Shown: piece by piece, positions 12,113 through 23,615 of the stretch
How the letters are laid out: each line of letters opens with the position of its first letter
How positions within the stretch are numbered: position 1 is the first letter of the stretch
Origin: Adiantum capillus-veneris
Lineage: Eukaryota; Streptophyta; Polypodiopsida; Polypodiales; Pteridaceae
Direction of reading: 5' to 3'
Assembly (NCBI GenBank): GCA_014529385.2
Contig: CM043962.1
Span: 125,594,470 to 125,658,469, forward strand
Length of the DNA: 64,000 bases
Notes under the pieces: generated by a model
Told to the model about the DNA's origin: nothing
The model's database searches: none
Seen by the model: the letters and a program-made list of their open reading frames with translations, nothing else
Program-made: the position numbers and the translations under genes

Positions 12113-13000
12113 GATCATCAACATTCAAATGACCAAATTGATAATGCCATGGATAGCATCTCCAAATGAACAATGGCTAGGGCCTTTATTGCAGTTAGAG
12201 GATAAGTAGAATTCTCACCAACCAACTTTGGACACTTTCACCAATACTGGATTTTTTCTTTATAATTGTTGCAATGCTGCATAACTTTCAAAGCTTGTTT
12301 TTTATAATCCATCTAATTTTTTTTTCTTGTTGCTTTTCTTCTTACCCTTTTGCTTCTTGTTGTTGTTGCTGGAAAAATCAGCCAAGGCTTTGAAGTCAGG
12401 CTTCTTCCCTGGTCCAATGCGATTGGGACCATCTTGTCCCATGTGATAGTATTCAATCTGCCACTCATAATCAATGAAGAATAAAAACTGGAGTGCCGAG
12501 GAGACAGCTTAGCCAAAAGTTGAAAGGCCATGTCCTCCAAAGTGATCCTCTTGCTTATAAGAAGTATCTACTATTTGAGTTGCTCCATTTTGTTGATATG
12601 GTTCCTCATGGAAGTCCACTTGGCATCTAGGGTTTACAACTGCACCTCCAAAGCAATCAGATTCATTGGAGAAACTTAATCGTATATAAAGGCAAGTGGA
12701 TCCCAAATAATTTTTGTGTCTACATCAAGTAGATGTGACTAATGGTAGACGATGTACTATTGAGGATAATAAATGATCGATTCCAAGCATTGACATGCTC
12801 TTAAAGCTTCACTCCCACTGAATCCTTTGGATTTTGGAAGTTGCTACTGACAAAGCCTCCGAGCTTGTACGATAAAAACCATCATCAACTACTCTCCAAA
12901 TGGCATAATTGTTGCCATTCAATTGTCGGATCAATAGGAAAAGTACGATGGTTAGGAATCTCGAATGGGTGATCGCCTATGCCAGAGTGCTCTAGCATTG
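11783..13000 (-). pseudogene. Copia Gag and GAG-pre-integrase, decayed
   Basis: On the minus strand, about 12.3-12.6 kb encodes FQLLAKLSPRHSSFY and NTITWDKMVPIAL, matching the copia Gag pattern in which a short LL.SLP..Y.. motif is followed by the helix before the zinc knuckle. Further on, HYQFGHLNVDDLCH and a following C..C..G..HREVIQKFSSC segment match the GAG-pre-integrase domain (W/H..GHLN...L, C..C..GK..R..F). That second part is duplicated in tandem. The zinc knuckle itself was not clearly found. Many stops; non-functional. Confidence 0.65.
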
Positions 13001-13046
13001 GCTTCCTCTTCTTGTACATCTTGGACCAAGATCAAATGAGAATCAT

Positions 13047-13226
13047 CACCCCAAGACATTGTTGAAGAAAACATGGGCATATGACAAGTCTAGGACAAGT
13101 TGCATGAAGAGGGATCAGCCCACAATAGCTCCAAATCACCCCGAGACATTGTTAAAGAAAACTTGGGCGTACGACAAGGCTAGGACAAGTTGGATGAAGA
13201 GGGATCAACCCATTATACCTGTAAAT
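13047..13226 (+). repeat. 90-bp tandem duplication near copia 5' end
   Basis: Two head-to-tail copies (13,047-13,136 and 13,137-13,226) are about 87 percent alike by eye. On the plus strand they read open as a 30-residue repeat (LKKTWAYDK.RTS.MKRDQP). That is antisense to the surrounding copia element, so I treat the frame as incidental. Confidence 0.8.
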
Positions 13227-13339
13227 CACCCCCACAAGCGTGAAAAATTGTAGCAACTAGTACTATGCTCCTTTTTGTCATGAAAATTAGGCACCACAAA
13301 CTCGCACATATCATTGATCCAGCTCGAGAGCACACCTTA

Positions 13340-13351
13340 GCTTTGACACCA
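13340..13351 (-). other. Primer-binding site of old copia element
   Basis: The minus strand reads TGGTGTCAAAGC, 10 of 12 bases matching the plant initiator-methionine tRNA complement TGGTATCAGAGC. It directly follows a CTTTGACA end, as expected for a 5' LTR. It fixes the 5' end of the internal copia region; the LTR would extend to higher coordinates. Confidence 0.65.
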
Positions 13352-13536
13352 TGTCAAAGTGCAACGTAAAAGGTGAATTGGATGACACTCAAGTCTGGCA
13401 ACCGTGAGCAAAACTCCTCTTGAACATGGGTAGCCATTAGATATCAGATGTATGGTGACAAACTTCCACCGAATCAACCTCCAAACTAGGGAAGCATACT
13501 ACACAGACAAGGGGCAACACCAACCTGCAAAAAAAC

Positions 13537-13641
<105 letters not shown>

Positions 13642-13869
13642 GTTTCTACTTTCTTCTTTCTGGAACATATCATAGGATTATGATTTTAATACTTGCAGTA
13701 CATAGTACACATAACCTTCTAGCATGTGTGTATGTGATTTCTCATTTTCGAATGATATATTGATTTGTCTAGTCCTTAGTCTGATGCCCTAGGACGATTC
13801 ACCTCATGCTTGTCTTTACTTGGTATGTCTGATGTACTGCTGTGAATTGAAGAAAGCTACCCTGATGTG

Positions 13870-14060
13870 TTGCCTTAGGCAGGGTTCACACTAAGCACCA
13901 TCTGCAGGTGCCTATGGTTGAGGGGGCAAAAGTCGGGCGGCCTCCCTCCCTTGGACGAGCTCGCCCAACAAAATGCTGCCAGCGCCTTTCGCGGATGTAG
14001 GTTCAAGCACGCGACCTCAGTAACGGTAGCCAATGAGCTACAACTCAAGTCCGTACCCAT
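13870..14060 (-). mobile_element. tRNA-derived SINE candidate
   Basis: On the minus strand a tRNA-like internal promoter is visible. Box A is TAGCTCATTGG (14,040-14,030), followed about 30 bases later by AGGTCGCGTGCTTGAACC, close to the box B context GGTCGCGGGTTCGAACC. The downstream body (13.87-13.99 kb) is not tRNA-like. Together these resemble the head and body of a tRNA-derived SINE. No clear A-tail or target duplication was identified. A decayed tRNA pseudogene is the alternative. Confidence 0.4.
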
Positions 14061-14165
14061 TCGCTACTAAGGCATGGCAGCTTTTTGTATATCGTTACTT
14101 CGTTAGCGTAGTGGGCAAAATCTCAAATCTGGAAGCACGTTCATCCACGTGGCTGATTCCCAAGC

Positions 14166-14683
14166 TTTTTTAAAGGGAAAATTACCAAAATACCCCTCTA
14201 ACTTGTCGAAATTCCCAAAATACCCCTCAAATTTCAAAACTTCCCAAAACACCCCCAATATTTTGTCACAAATTCCCAAAATGCCCTTCAATTTTTCCAA
14301 AATTCCCAAAATATCCGTGGTCGTGAGATTAAATTTCTTGAAAGACGAAATTTTTTGTATCTTTGCATAAAAAGACTGATTATCTATCAATACAAGACAA
14401 GACGCTGAAACTAGAATTTGGGTATGTTACATAGGCTTTGGAGATAAATTTCTTCATTATTTTTAGACATAATTGCCCTTTTTTCGAGGTAATTTGTGAC
14501 AAATTACATGCTAAGCACTCAAAAACGGATCTTAATTGTAAAAAAGAAATAAAGATTAGAAAATCTTGAATAGTGCAACCAAAATAGATGCAAGGGTATT
14601 TTGGTTTTTTGAAATTTGAAGGGTATTTTGGGAATTTTCACAAATTAGAGGGGTTTTTTTGGTAATTTCCCTTTTTTTAATGC
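14166..14683. mobile_element. Fold-back / MITE-like element
   Basis: Roughly 75-bp terminal inverted repeats lie at about 14,168-14,242 and 14,605-14,680. The left begins aaagggaaaattaccaaaa and the right ends ggtaatttccctttttttaa. The left arm continues as a minisatellite of about 20-bp units (aaattcccaaaatacccctc and variants) through 14,310. No coding capacity was seen. Structure and size fit a non-autonomous fold-back element; no unambiguous target duplication was found because the flanks are T-rich. Confidence 0.6.
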
Positions 14684-14942
14684 AGGAAAAAAAAACCTCT
14701 CCCGGAATAACATTGCCCTCATGCAGCCTCCGATCAACCTCCCGCCCCCGCTCCTGCACACCTCAGTCCTCCACCTTTTTTGCATGTAGTGTGCCCCGGG
14801 GGGTGACCAACACCAAGCACGCTAGGCAGAAAGAAGCCATGCGCGCATTTGTTTTGTCTGTCCATCTGGTTGGTTCTCATGCCCTTTGCTGGTGCAGATT
14901 GGAGCCCTGCTGCAGAGTGCCGCGCTTCCCGTCCAAGATGTC

Positions 14943-14944
<2 letters not shown>

Positions 14945-15038
<94 letters not shown>
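14945..15038. repeat. (CT)n microsatellite
   Basis: About 47 CT units, lying directly upstream of the first recognisable PPR remnant. Confidence 0.97.
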
Positions 15039-15039
<1 letters not shown>

Positions 15040-16233
15040 GACAAAGGCAATTTCACGAGATAGCCCAGGACAATTTGGAAAAAGACTTTTGTGCTTGGAA
15101 CTGCTTTGGTCAACATGCCTATCGCATTTGGTGCAGTCCCGAAAGCACGACACATTCTTGGCGAGCTTCCTACAGGATTGGGATGGGATGCGGTCTCTTG
15201 GTATGCACTTATTGTTGCAGGACATGTGCCAAATGGGGTGTATATTCATGGGAGAGCCTATGAAATTACCTATGCATGCATCTTGAAGGCATGTGGCACA
15301 AGATGCTGATATGGACACAAAAATCAATTATGTTGTTTGTTAGAGTCTGTTAGATATTCATGGGAGAGCCTATGAAATTACCTATGCATGCATCTTGAAG
15401 GCATGTGGCACAAGATGCTGATATGGACACAAAAATCAATTATGTTGTTTGTCAGAGTCTGTTAGAAAAAGTTTTCATGCTTGGCACTATCTTGGTTGAT
15501 ATGTATGTCAAATTTTGTGTGCTTGAGAAAGATGTCGTGCTTGGCATTGTCTTGGTCGATATGTATGCCAAATGTGGTGCACTTCAAAAAGCACAGAAAG
15601 TGCTTGAGGAGCTTCTTGTCTGGAATGTCGCCTCTCGGAATGCACTGATTGGAGATGTGCACAACAAGAGTAGTGCCAGAGTTCGGAGTGTGGACTCTTG
15701 GAATGTAGTGATTTCAGAATTCTCTAGATTGTTCTCAGCAGATGCAATCACCTGCGCATGCATCTTGAAGGCATGTGGCTCTATGCACAACAAGAGCAGG
15801 GCTAGAAAGATTTCGTGCTTGGCACTACCTTGGTCGATATGTATGCCCAATGTGGTACGCTTGAGAAAGCACAAAAAACTGCTTCAGGAGCTTCCTCTCT
15901 GAAATGTCGCCTCTTGGAATGCATTGAATGTGGGATGTGCATAACAAGAGCAGAGCCATAAAGCTCTAGGTTGTTTTCGGCGGATGCAAATGCTTGGAAT
16001 GCACTGGTCATGGGATACGCACTACAAAAGCAGGGCGAGAAAGCTCGCTGTTGAGAGTGTGGACTCTTGGAATGCACTGATCGCAAGATTTTCCCAAAAG
16101 GGACAATGGCAAAAGGCTCTAGTCTGTTTTTAGCAGATGCGAAGCGAGGGACTCTCTCCAGATGCAATCACCTATGTCGGCATCCTGAAGGCATGCGGCT
16201 CTGTCGCGCTTTATTAATTGTCGCAGGCAGAAT
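15040..16233 (+). pseudogene. Shattered fern-type PPR array, left part
   Basis: Plus-strand frames contain repeated pieces of P/L-type pentatricopeptide repeats: LGIVLVDMYAKCGALQKAQK, VLEELLVWNVASRNALIGDV, SADAITCACILKACGS and EKDVVLG. Intact PPR proteins bind organellar RNA through tandem 35-residue helical repeats and act in editing, splicing or stability. Here the frames are broken every 50-150 codons, repeat units are incomplete, and no start or targeting peptide was found, so this is pseudogene debris. A 112-bp tandem duplication lies inside. The array is cut at 16,233 by the CACTA element and resumes at 24,255. Confidence 0.75.
15240..15463 (+). repeat. 112-bp tandem duplication in PPR debris
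   Basis: Two almost identical head-to-tail copies (15,240-15,351 and 15,352-15,463) contain attcatgggagagcctatg and gcatcttgaaggcatgtggc. 112 is not a multiple of three, so it shifts the reading frame. Confidence 0.9.
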
Positions 16234-16346
16234 CACTACAAGAGGTTATTCATATTAGTGACGCTCACACAGCGACGCTCAAAAAAAAAATTCCCGGCGT
16301 CTCTATGAGCGTCGCAAATTTACAAGTAAATTTGCGACGCTCATAG
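16234..16346. repeat. CACTA left terminus with 21-bp palindrome
   Basis: After the TIR come gcgacgctc-type subterminal motifs. A perfect 21-bp inverted repeat with a 2-bp spacer (16,303-16,323 and 16,326-16,346, core GAGCGTCGCAAATTTAC) lies about 70 bp inside the end. In En/Spm, subterminal motifs are bound by TNPA; the same role is inferred here. Confidence 0.8.
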
Positions 16347-16442
16347 CGACACCGGCTGGGCTAAAAAAATAACAGAGAGCGCCCAAAAACTCAGATCTCA
16401 GATCTGAGTTTTTTGGCGCCCTCAAGCAAGGAGCAGGTAACG

Positions 16443-16487
<45 letters not shown>

Positions 16488-16489
16488 CT

Positions 16490-16535
<46 letters not shown>

Positions 16536-16597
16536 AGAGGAAGGAGAGCCAGGTATGCTCCTTCCCTCTCCTCACTCTCATGTTCCCTTCCCCTCTT

Positions 16598-16650
<53 letters not shown>

Positions 16651-16660
16651 TAGTGTTTTT

Positions 16661-16691
<31 letters not shown>

Positions 16692-16910
16692 AACATAAAC
16701 AAAAACGCACACACACATACATAAACAAAGAATGCACACACACATTGAGAGAGGAAAAGAGAGAGAGAGCATGCATAAACAAAAAACGCACACATTGAGA
16801 GAGGAAAAGAGAGAGAGAACATGCATAAACAAAAAACGCACACATTGAGAGAGGAAAAGAGAGAGAAAACATGCATAAACAAAAAAACGCACACACATTG
16901 AAAGAGAAAG
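16443..16910. repeat. Microsatellites and 52-bp minisatellite in CACTA
   Basis: In order: (CT)n about 16,443-16,482, (CA)n about 16,493-16,531, another (CT)n(CA)n at 16,605-16,650, (GA)n at 16,661-16,688, then about three units of a roughly 52-bp minisatellite (cattgagagaggaaaagaga... catgcataaacaaaaaacgc) at 16,743-16,907. Frames through these give only low-complexity peptides. Confidence 0.9.
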
Positions 16911-16970
16911 AGAGAGAAACTAATTTAACGTCGTAGGAAACTAATTAAAATTAAAAGATCTAAAGATCTA

Positions 16971-17050
16971 GCCGACGAGGAGTTGAACTCAAGACCTATT
17001 ATTCAAGAGGGAAATGGCATAACCAATCTATCATACTTGGCATGGGTGAT
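16971..17050 (-). other. tRNA-like box B segment in CACTA
   Basis: The minus strand reads AGGTCTTGAGTTCAACTCC, resembling a T-arm/box B, about 35 bases after TAGATTGGTTA, a weak box A-like sequence. It could be a degraded tRNA or SINE head carried inside the CACTA element. The evidence is thin. Confidence 0.25.
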
Positions 17051-17087
17051 AGAAAGGTTATACCATTTATCTCTTTTTATTGGCACA

Positions 17088-17795
17088 CACATCCACACAC
17101 ACGCACACACACAAGAAGAAGAGAGTTATAACGTCGTAGGAAACTATCTTAAAAGACGTTAAAGATTAGGTTAGATGTAGACTTACGTTAAATTAGATTT
17201 AGGTTTATTTAAGTTAAATTAGATTATATTTAGGTTTATTTTTAGTTAGATTTACGTTTATTTACGCTAGATTTAGATTTACGTTATATTAGATTAGATT
17301 TAGGTCTCCATAGACTGCGATGCCTGCATGAAGCGGGTGAAGAAAGCCCTCAATGGAATATAGGGTATTGCTGCCTTCACTCATGGTGGGTTCCGTCGAT
17401 CCAAAAGTACTGGTGAAATGTCTTCAAAAGATAGGGAGGAAGGTGGATCTTCAGGGCGGCAAGAGTCACTACATCCCGAACAATGACCATCTAGACAACC
17501 TCTAGTCATTCAACAGCAACTTCAAAGTTAGTAACAAGAGCAAGAACGGTCCAAAGGGCCAATTGCTGTCGTCAGATGTGGATGGAGATGAGGCAGCGTC
17601 ACCGCCGGAAGTTAACTCTCACATCTTTAGTGATGAGAATGCCAACTCTTGCCGAGTTATGTGAAAAATTATGTGTTAAATCAGTTTTAAGGTTCTTATA
17701 ATCCCTGTTAGTTTAGTTCTTTGTTTTTAATATAACATAATTTACGTTAGATTTAGATTTATGTTATATTAGATTAGACTTAGGTTTATTTAGGT

Positions 17796-17843
<48 letters not shown>

Positions 17844-17943
17844 GAAGAAGAGAGTTTTAACGTCGTAGGAAACTATCCCAAAAGACGTTAAAGATTAGGT
17901 TAGATGTAGACTTACGTTAAATTAGATTTAGGTTTATTTTTAG
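17088..17943 (+). repeat. Direct repeats flanking the captured gene fragment
   Basis: A block of about 120 bp (agaagaagagagtt.taacgtc, gtaggaaactat, aagacgttaaagattaggtt) occurs at about 17,100-17,215 and again at 17,842-17,943, each preceded by a (CA)n tract (17,088-17,113; 17,800-17,842). A shorter repeat, ttatattagattaga.ttagg, occurs at 17,285-17,303 and 17,764-17,782. They bracket the HIPP fragment and may record how it was acquired. Confidence 0.8.
17304..17664 (+). pseudogene. Captured HIPP gene fragment (HMA domain + CaaX box)
   Basis: A first frame from 17,304 reads VSIDCDACMKRVKKALNGI, the start of a heavy-metal-associated domain with its metal-binding CxxC (here CDAC). A second frame from 17,383 continues the domain with MVGSVDPKVLVKCLQKIGRK. 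It runs through a hydrophilic linker to NSCRVM followed by a stop; C-R-V-M is a farnesylation-type CaaX box. This order is that of heavy-metal-associated isoprenylated plant proteins (HIPPs), which bind metals and attach to membranes. Two in-frame TAG codons (17,361; 17,503) and a small deletion with frameshift break it. It lies between the CACTA end and the transposase gene, as expected of a host gene piece captured by the transposon. Confidence 0.8.
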
Positions 17944-18273
17944 TTAGATTTAAGTTTATTTAGATTTACGCTTATTTACGTTAGATCGAGTCCACGCAAG
18001 AATTACTTACGGTTTAGGGTTTAGAGTTAGACGAACAGTGAAAAGATCTACTATGAAAAGATGTTAAGATGCTGTGAAGTGCTACAGCTAGAGAAGAGGC
18101 AAAGGGGTTTTGTCCACTACATGCAGTATCATGTAGACGTGGGTCTGTAGATTTCTTGTACCCACAAATATAGGTATTGACCAATAAAGACCAGATTATA
18201 ACCCGGTGGTTCTAATCTCCGTGCACCTCTAGACCGAGGTGTGCGGGGATTGGACATGACTAGAGAATGTGAG

Positions 18274-18274
<1 letters not shown>

Positions 18275-18338
<64 letters not shown>
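18275..18338. repeat. (GA)n microsatellite upstream of transposase
   Basis: About 32 GA units, 66 bp upstream of the transposase start codon, so it would fall in its promoter or leader. Confidence 0.95.
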
Positions 18339-18341
<3 letters not shown>

Positions 18342-18403
18342 GACGAAGAATGCCAATAGAATATTAAATTTGTTGTCCAGGTTATAAGATTTTTATCCTC
18401 ATT

Positions 18404-21400
18404 ATGAGTAGTGACGAGGATGTGGGACCGTCCAACCGAAACACCTATCTCTCAACGAGGGTCTTATGTCCTTGTAATCAATGCAAGCATGCTGTGCGAC
18501 GGACAAGACGTGTTTCTTTGCAGCACGTTCGCGGATTTGGCGAGTTCGATCCATCTATTATAGATCGAGTTGTTGCCAATTATAACTCGTCGGACTCTTA
18601 CGCTGGCCAACAAGCAGCAATCTTGTAACCCAATAGACGTGTTCGCAGGCGCTTTGGTCAAGCAGCATATGTGAGGCCACAAGATGTAGCCTCTGACAGC
18701 TCGGGGGATGATCATGCAGAGCACATTCCCAACGAGGCAATGTTTGAGCCCGAGATTGATGAAATGATCGAGACGATCATGGATTCAGAAAGGCTTATCT
18801 ATGATGATATGAAAAGTGAAGCCGATACGCCATTGTATAATGGAGCACGTATGTCTAGATTGAAAGCACTCCTGGTTCTTCTCAACATGCAGGCAAAGTT
18901 TGGATGGAGTGACACTAGCGTCACAGCGCTTTTCAGGTGATCTATTACAATTAGTTTACTTTAATAAAACTCTAAATGTATAATGATCTGATAGATTTTT
19001 ACACGACTGTATCGTATTTTTATGTTGTGTAGATTGCTTAAAGAGCACATACTACCAGCTGACAATGTGATGCCAGATTCCCGAGATGAAGCAAGAAAGA
19101 TTTTGCTAAACTTGGGGATGGATTACAATTCTATCCACGCTTGTCCTAATGACTGCATTCTTTTCAGAGGGGAATACATAGACATGGAGAAGTGTCCGAA
19201 ATGTGATTCCGAAAGATATCGAGTAGATCTCCACGGGACAAAAATTCCACAAAAGGTTTTGCGACATTTTTCTCTGCTTCCTCGCATCAAGCATTTCTTC
19301 GAATGTAAGTCCATGGCCGCCCTAGCATCATGGCATGAGGAGAATAAATCTTCGGATGGTGTGCTACGAATTCCTGCAGATTGCGCAGCCTGGAAACATA
19401 TAGATGGAACATGGTCGGATTTTTCCAGGGAAGCTCGAAATTTGCGCTTAGGCCTGGCTATGGATGACGTAAATCCATTTGGTCAAAGATCAACATCTTA
19501 CAGTGTATGGCCCGTTGTCATCGTCAACTACAACATTCCCCCGTGGTTGACTACGAAGAAGGGGCACCTATGGCTAAGCTTGATTGTGCCAGGGCGATAT
19601 AAAGTGGAGAATATGGATGTGTATCTTCGTCCACTATTGGAAGAGCTACAACAATTGTGGATTGGCATAGAGGTGGTGGATATGAGCCGACACACAAGAC
19701 GACGGAATGCTTTGATCAGAGGCATTCTAATGTGGACCATGCATGACTATCCTGGGCTAACAGAATGCTCAGGTGATCTATTGACACTCCTCACTCAGAC
19801 ACTGTAAATCTTGTTTTTTCCCATAGTTTATCTATTATCATGTGTATACATGCAGGGCTTCAAACAAGCGGATACAGAGCATGTGTCACATGTGGACCTA
19901 GACTGAATGCACGTAGGGCACCCTCACTGAAGAAGCAAATCTACGAAGGTCATCAAGCGTATCTTCCAGAGAATCATGTGTTACGCGACAGCTTTTTGGG
20001 AAGAGAGCCACCAAGGATGTCTGCACAAGCATGGTTAGAGCAGAAGGAGATGTGCGATGACGGATTTCCTCCAAGGATGAAGAGACTATCTCTATGGTAC
20101 GAGTTACCATACTGGCCCCGACTCATGATCAATCACTTGCTCGATCCAATGCACATATTCAAGAATGTGGGTAATCTACTATGGGACCATCTGATCGGCA
20201 AGAAAGATACTTTGGGAGCCAGAGTTGACCTTAGAAATGTGGATCGTATGGAGCAATATTGGCTGCAAACAGCGTCTGATGGATCGATAAAACTCCCTAA
20301 AGCACCATGGATTTTCACAGGAGCCCAAGAACGCAAAGTAAAAGAGACCATTCGATCTTTGCGGACCCCCACTGGCGTAATGCACTCGCTCCGAACGTGT
20401 TTTACTAAAGAAGGAAAGCTTACCGGTTTGAAGTCACATGATTGGCATAAAATGTGTCAGGTACGTTCATAGTGGACTTTAATATCATTGCATAAAATGT
20501 GGACTTTAATATCATTGCTGCACATACTTTACAGTTTATTTTACCGGTTGCCATTGAGGGATGTTTGTCTCTCGACATCCGTAACACAATCTACAAACTT
20601 GCAAAGCTGGTGCAATGGATCTCACAAAAGGAGATCAACGTAGACTCCATACCATTCGCCAAACTAAATGCTGCGGAGCTTGTGTGCATGTTTGAGAAAC
20701 ATTTTCCTACTACCATGCTAACCATTCAGGTGCATCTTCTTGTTCACATAGTTGATGAGGTGGAAATAGCTGACACAGTTCATTCCAGATGGATGTTCTT
20801 CTTAGAACGTTTCATGAAAACGCTTAAGGGATATGTGCGTCAAAAGGCACGTCCGGAGGGTAGCATGGCAGAAGGTTGGTTGGTATCAGAGTCCCTAGTG
20901 TACATTGGAGAGTGGCTAGACGGATTTGATAAAGCCCGGGACACGCTATGGCGAACCATAGATGATGAGCGCATATCTGGGATTGTCATGTGCAATCTCG
21001 GTGTTGAGAAGAAGATGAAGGAAGATCTAGAGGCTAAAATCAACCGATTTTGCATGCTTCACAATCCAGTGATGCAAAAGTGGATTTCACAATATGAGGA
21101 TGCAAAGCAAGAGCGACAAAGGGCACGAATCGAGTGGAGACGGGGAAGACGACCACCGATGCACTATCCGACGGTTCTGGAGAGCCTACCAACATTCATG
21201 AGCTTAATATGGTTGCACAACCAATTGAAAAGCGCACAAAAATGCGGTGACGAAGTGACTGAGGAAGAGTGGGAGTACTCTCGGGGTTGCGCGACCAAGG
21301 TAAGTTTGCAATGTACGATTAGCTAGTGACTTTATTTCTAAACGTTTGAACGGCCACTCATAATCTTTGTTCGTTGTAGTATAAGTCATACACAGCAGCA

Positions 21401-22132
21401 TGGTGTAAAGGTCGACATTTTAGGGTGGAACGGATCGACAAAAAGCGTTTTACTCAAGATTGTGGAATCATGGTAAAATTTGAACAGTCTAGTCGACGAC
21501 GTTCCTCTGATGCAGATCCTGTGGTGGCGGAACTCACTTACTTCGGCACACTACAAGAGATTTTGAGGATCGATTACAGAGGATTTTTTGTCGACTTGTT
21601 CGACGTGCAATGGTTCAAGATAATCATGGAGGGTCGCAACGCTACTGTGCGTAGAGGAGAGTCTGGTTTTCTTGAGGTGGATTCCACTAAGAAATGGACT
21701 GACCTAAGAGACACTTTCGTACTACCCGAGCATTGTGAACAAGTAAGTATGTAAATAGTTAACATCCCCCTTTTACAAGTTATGTGCTTGAAAGCTCTCA
21801 TGTAAGTTATGTGGCTCTGGCAGGTAATATTTCATCCTACAAAGTCTACATCAAACTGGTGGTACGTCATAGAGGTAGCCCCTCGTAGTGCAAGGACGTA
21901 TGAAGGCTACCATGTGCCAATCACAACGGCATCAATGGAGGAGATCAGAGAAGATGCTCAATCAGAAGCTGCTGCGGTGGTGCCAGACGAGCATCAAGAT
22001 GCTACTACTCTATATGGGGTGCATGCAAAGGAGCTACAAAATGAAACAGAGGATATGTGTTTAAACGGAGAGCTCTATATAGATATAGGAAGTTATGCTG
22101 AGTCATGCGAGGATGAGAGAGAGATCTCTTAA
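18404..22132 (+). pseudogene. CACTA transposase (Transposase_21 family), six exons
   Basis: Proposed exons: 18,404-18,936, 19,033-19,772, 19,856-20,460, 20,535-21,299, 21,380-21,742 and 21,824-22,132. All introns are GT-AG, 74-96 bp, and phases join exactly (about 1,104 residues). The N-terminus has CPCNQC, as in the transposon-associated domain. Exon 2 carries ACPNDCILFRGEY, KCPKCDSERY, WKHIDGTWSDF and LAMDDVNPFG, hallmarks of Transposase_21. Exon 3 has DPMHIFKNVGNLLWDHL; exon 4 has LPVAIEGCLS and VHSRWMFFLERFMKTLKGY (DUF4218); exon 5 matches DUF4216. It would cut the TIRs and move the element. A TAA at 18,626-18,628 truncates it in exon 1; the rest is open, so decay is recent or the product is reinitiated. 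Confidence 0.88.
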
Positions 22133-22404
22133 AGCCACAAATATTGTATTTGAACAATTTTGCTCCGTGTTGTAAAAGCTCTGGCTCTCTAAGTACCTTC
22201 CATGGTGTATAACACTCTTTTCTACTCGCGCTCACATCTTTTGATTGAAAATTCTGAGTTTTCGACTTGCCTCTTCTATCACTCAATTCATTGCGTCATT
22301 GTATTTATATGCGTCATTACGTCATTGTATTTAATGGTCTTTGCGTCATTGTCTACTCTATTCATTCAATATTAAGTTTAAATATTCGTGTGTTTAATGC
22401 AGGT

Positions 22405-23615
22405 ATGGATGATGAGGAGTTTCTTTCTTCTTTGTCACCGCAGCAGAGACAGTGGTACGTGGAGCGTCATCGCTCTGGCGCATCATCGCGCGTTCCTACT
22501 CCATCCGCATCTCCCTCTCTTTCGGAGCATTCGGCGCGCTCCGAAGCTTCGGCGTCGACGAGACGATCTTCACACTTGTCTAGACACCGGCACTCTAGTG
22601 GTCGCGGTGGCGGTTGTTGTGGGGATTCCGCCGCCGATGCCTCCACACCGCCTCGTGTTCGACGAGGCTCTTTACCCTCCCCTTCTTTGCCCGCCCCCAC
22701 ACCAGCCACAAGATCGCCATCTACGCCAGTGGAGACACCTGACATCCATACCCCCATCGACACGCCGCTAGAGACCCCTGCCGGGACACCCAGGTTCACC
22801 CGTCACCGGCCAGAGGGATTCCCTTACTACGTCGACTTCAGCGGCGGCATCATCATGGATGATGACGGCAAGAAGGTGATCTCGCGCATGCGTGGTCTTT
22901 GCTCTCAGCTATTTAGACACTACATACTAAACAAATGGAGTGAAGTACCAAGTGATTTAAAAAACAGAGTCATCAGCATACTTCATGATGAGTTTCCCGT
23001 TCCAACACGGGATCAGCGCTTCAATGAAGACCTGATGAAGATTCGAATGCGCGAATACTGCAAACACAAGCGTTCCGAAGTGCAAAAAGCAATCAAGCAT
23101 GGGTGGAACAGGCCAGATTAGCTGGCCAAAGAAGATTGGAAGAATGCGAAGAAAGCAGCGCGCGAGAGTCCTGACAAGTGGAAGCAACAAAAGGATGCAG
23201 CCAGAGCGCGAGTAGAGGCAGGGAGCTCGCACCACTTGGGGAGTGGTGGATGGGCATCATTTGAGACCGATTTTGTAAGTGTTTTCGCATTGCTCTTTAT
23301 GTTCGATAGTTTAGGGTTTATGAGTTTTTTAATTCTAACATAATGAAATCTTTGTATGTTTTGACAGTGGTCGATGACAGGACATGATCCCACACCGTAC
23401 GAGCGCGAGTACGCAGGCAGGAAGGGCTTAAACGCCCTGATGGACATTCTCAGTTCTCGCGGCGGCATGGTTAGTATTAGGGTTTACTCTTTTCTATTTT
23501 TTGTATTGTTTTATAAATGTCGTTATATGTTTATACTTACTGAAAGCTGTCTTATTGTCTTTTTTTGCAGAATCCGACAGATACGCCGCTTGGACGCGAT
23601 GAGACGTCTGACTAG
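22405..23615 (+). pseudogene. TNPA-like / Transposase_24 second CACTA gene
   Basis: Proposed exons: 22,405-23,274, 23,368-23,469 and 23,571-23,615 (338 residues), ending at TAG; the two GT-AG introns are 93 and 101 bp and keep frame. The N-terminus is Ser/Pro/Thr-rich with Arg stretches (residues 20-130). The core contains DFSGGIIMDDDGKKVISRM, LNKWSEVPSDLKNRVISIL and KIRMREYCKHKRSEVQK, the pattern of the plant Ptta/En/Spm Transposase_24 family, whose En/Spm counterpart TNPA binds subterminal repeats. A TAG at 23,119-23,121 follows GWNRPD, and the frame stays open beyond it. ATG at 22,405 is chosen because it immediately follows a tgcag splice-acceptor-like sequence and starts the conserved frame. 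Confidence 0.75.

Noticed and set aside
13047-13253. Plus-strand 64-residue frame with two 30-residue repeats
   Set aside because: It is antisense to the copia element and created by a 90-bp tandem duplication; no start context or family.
18464-18740. Minus-strand frames opposite transposase exon 1
   Set aside because: Shadows of the plus-strand transposase gene, whose motifs and splice phases are consistent.
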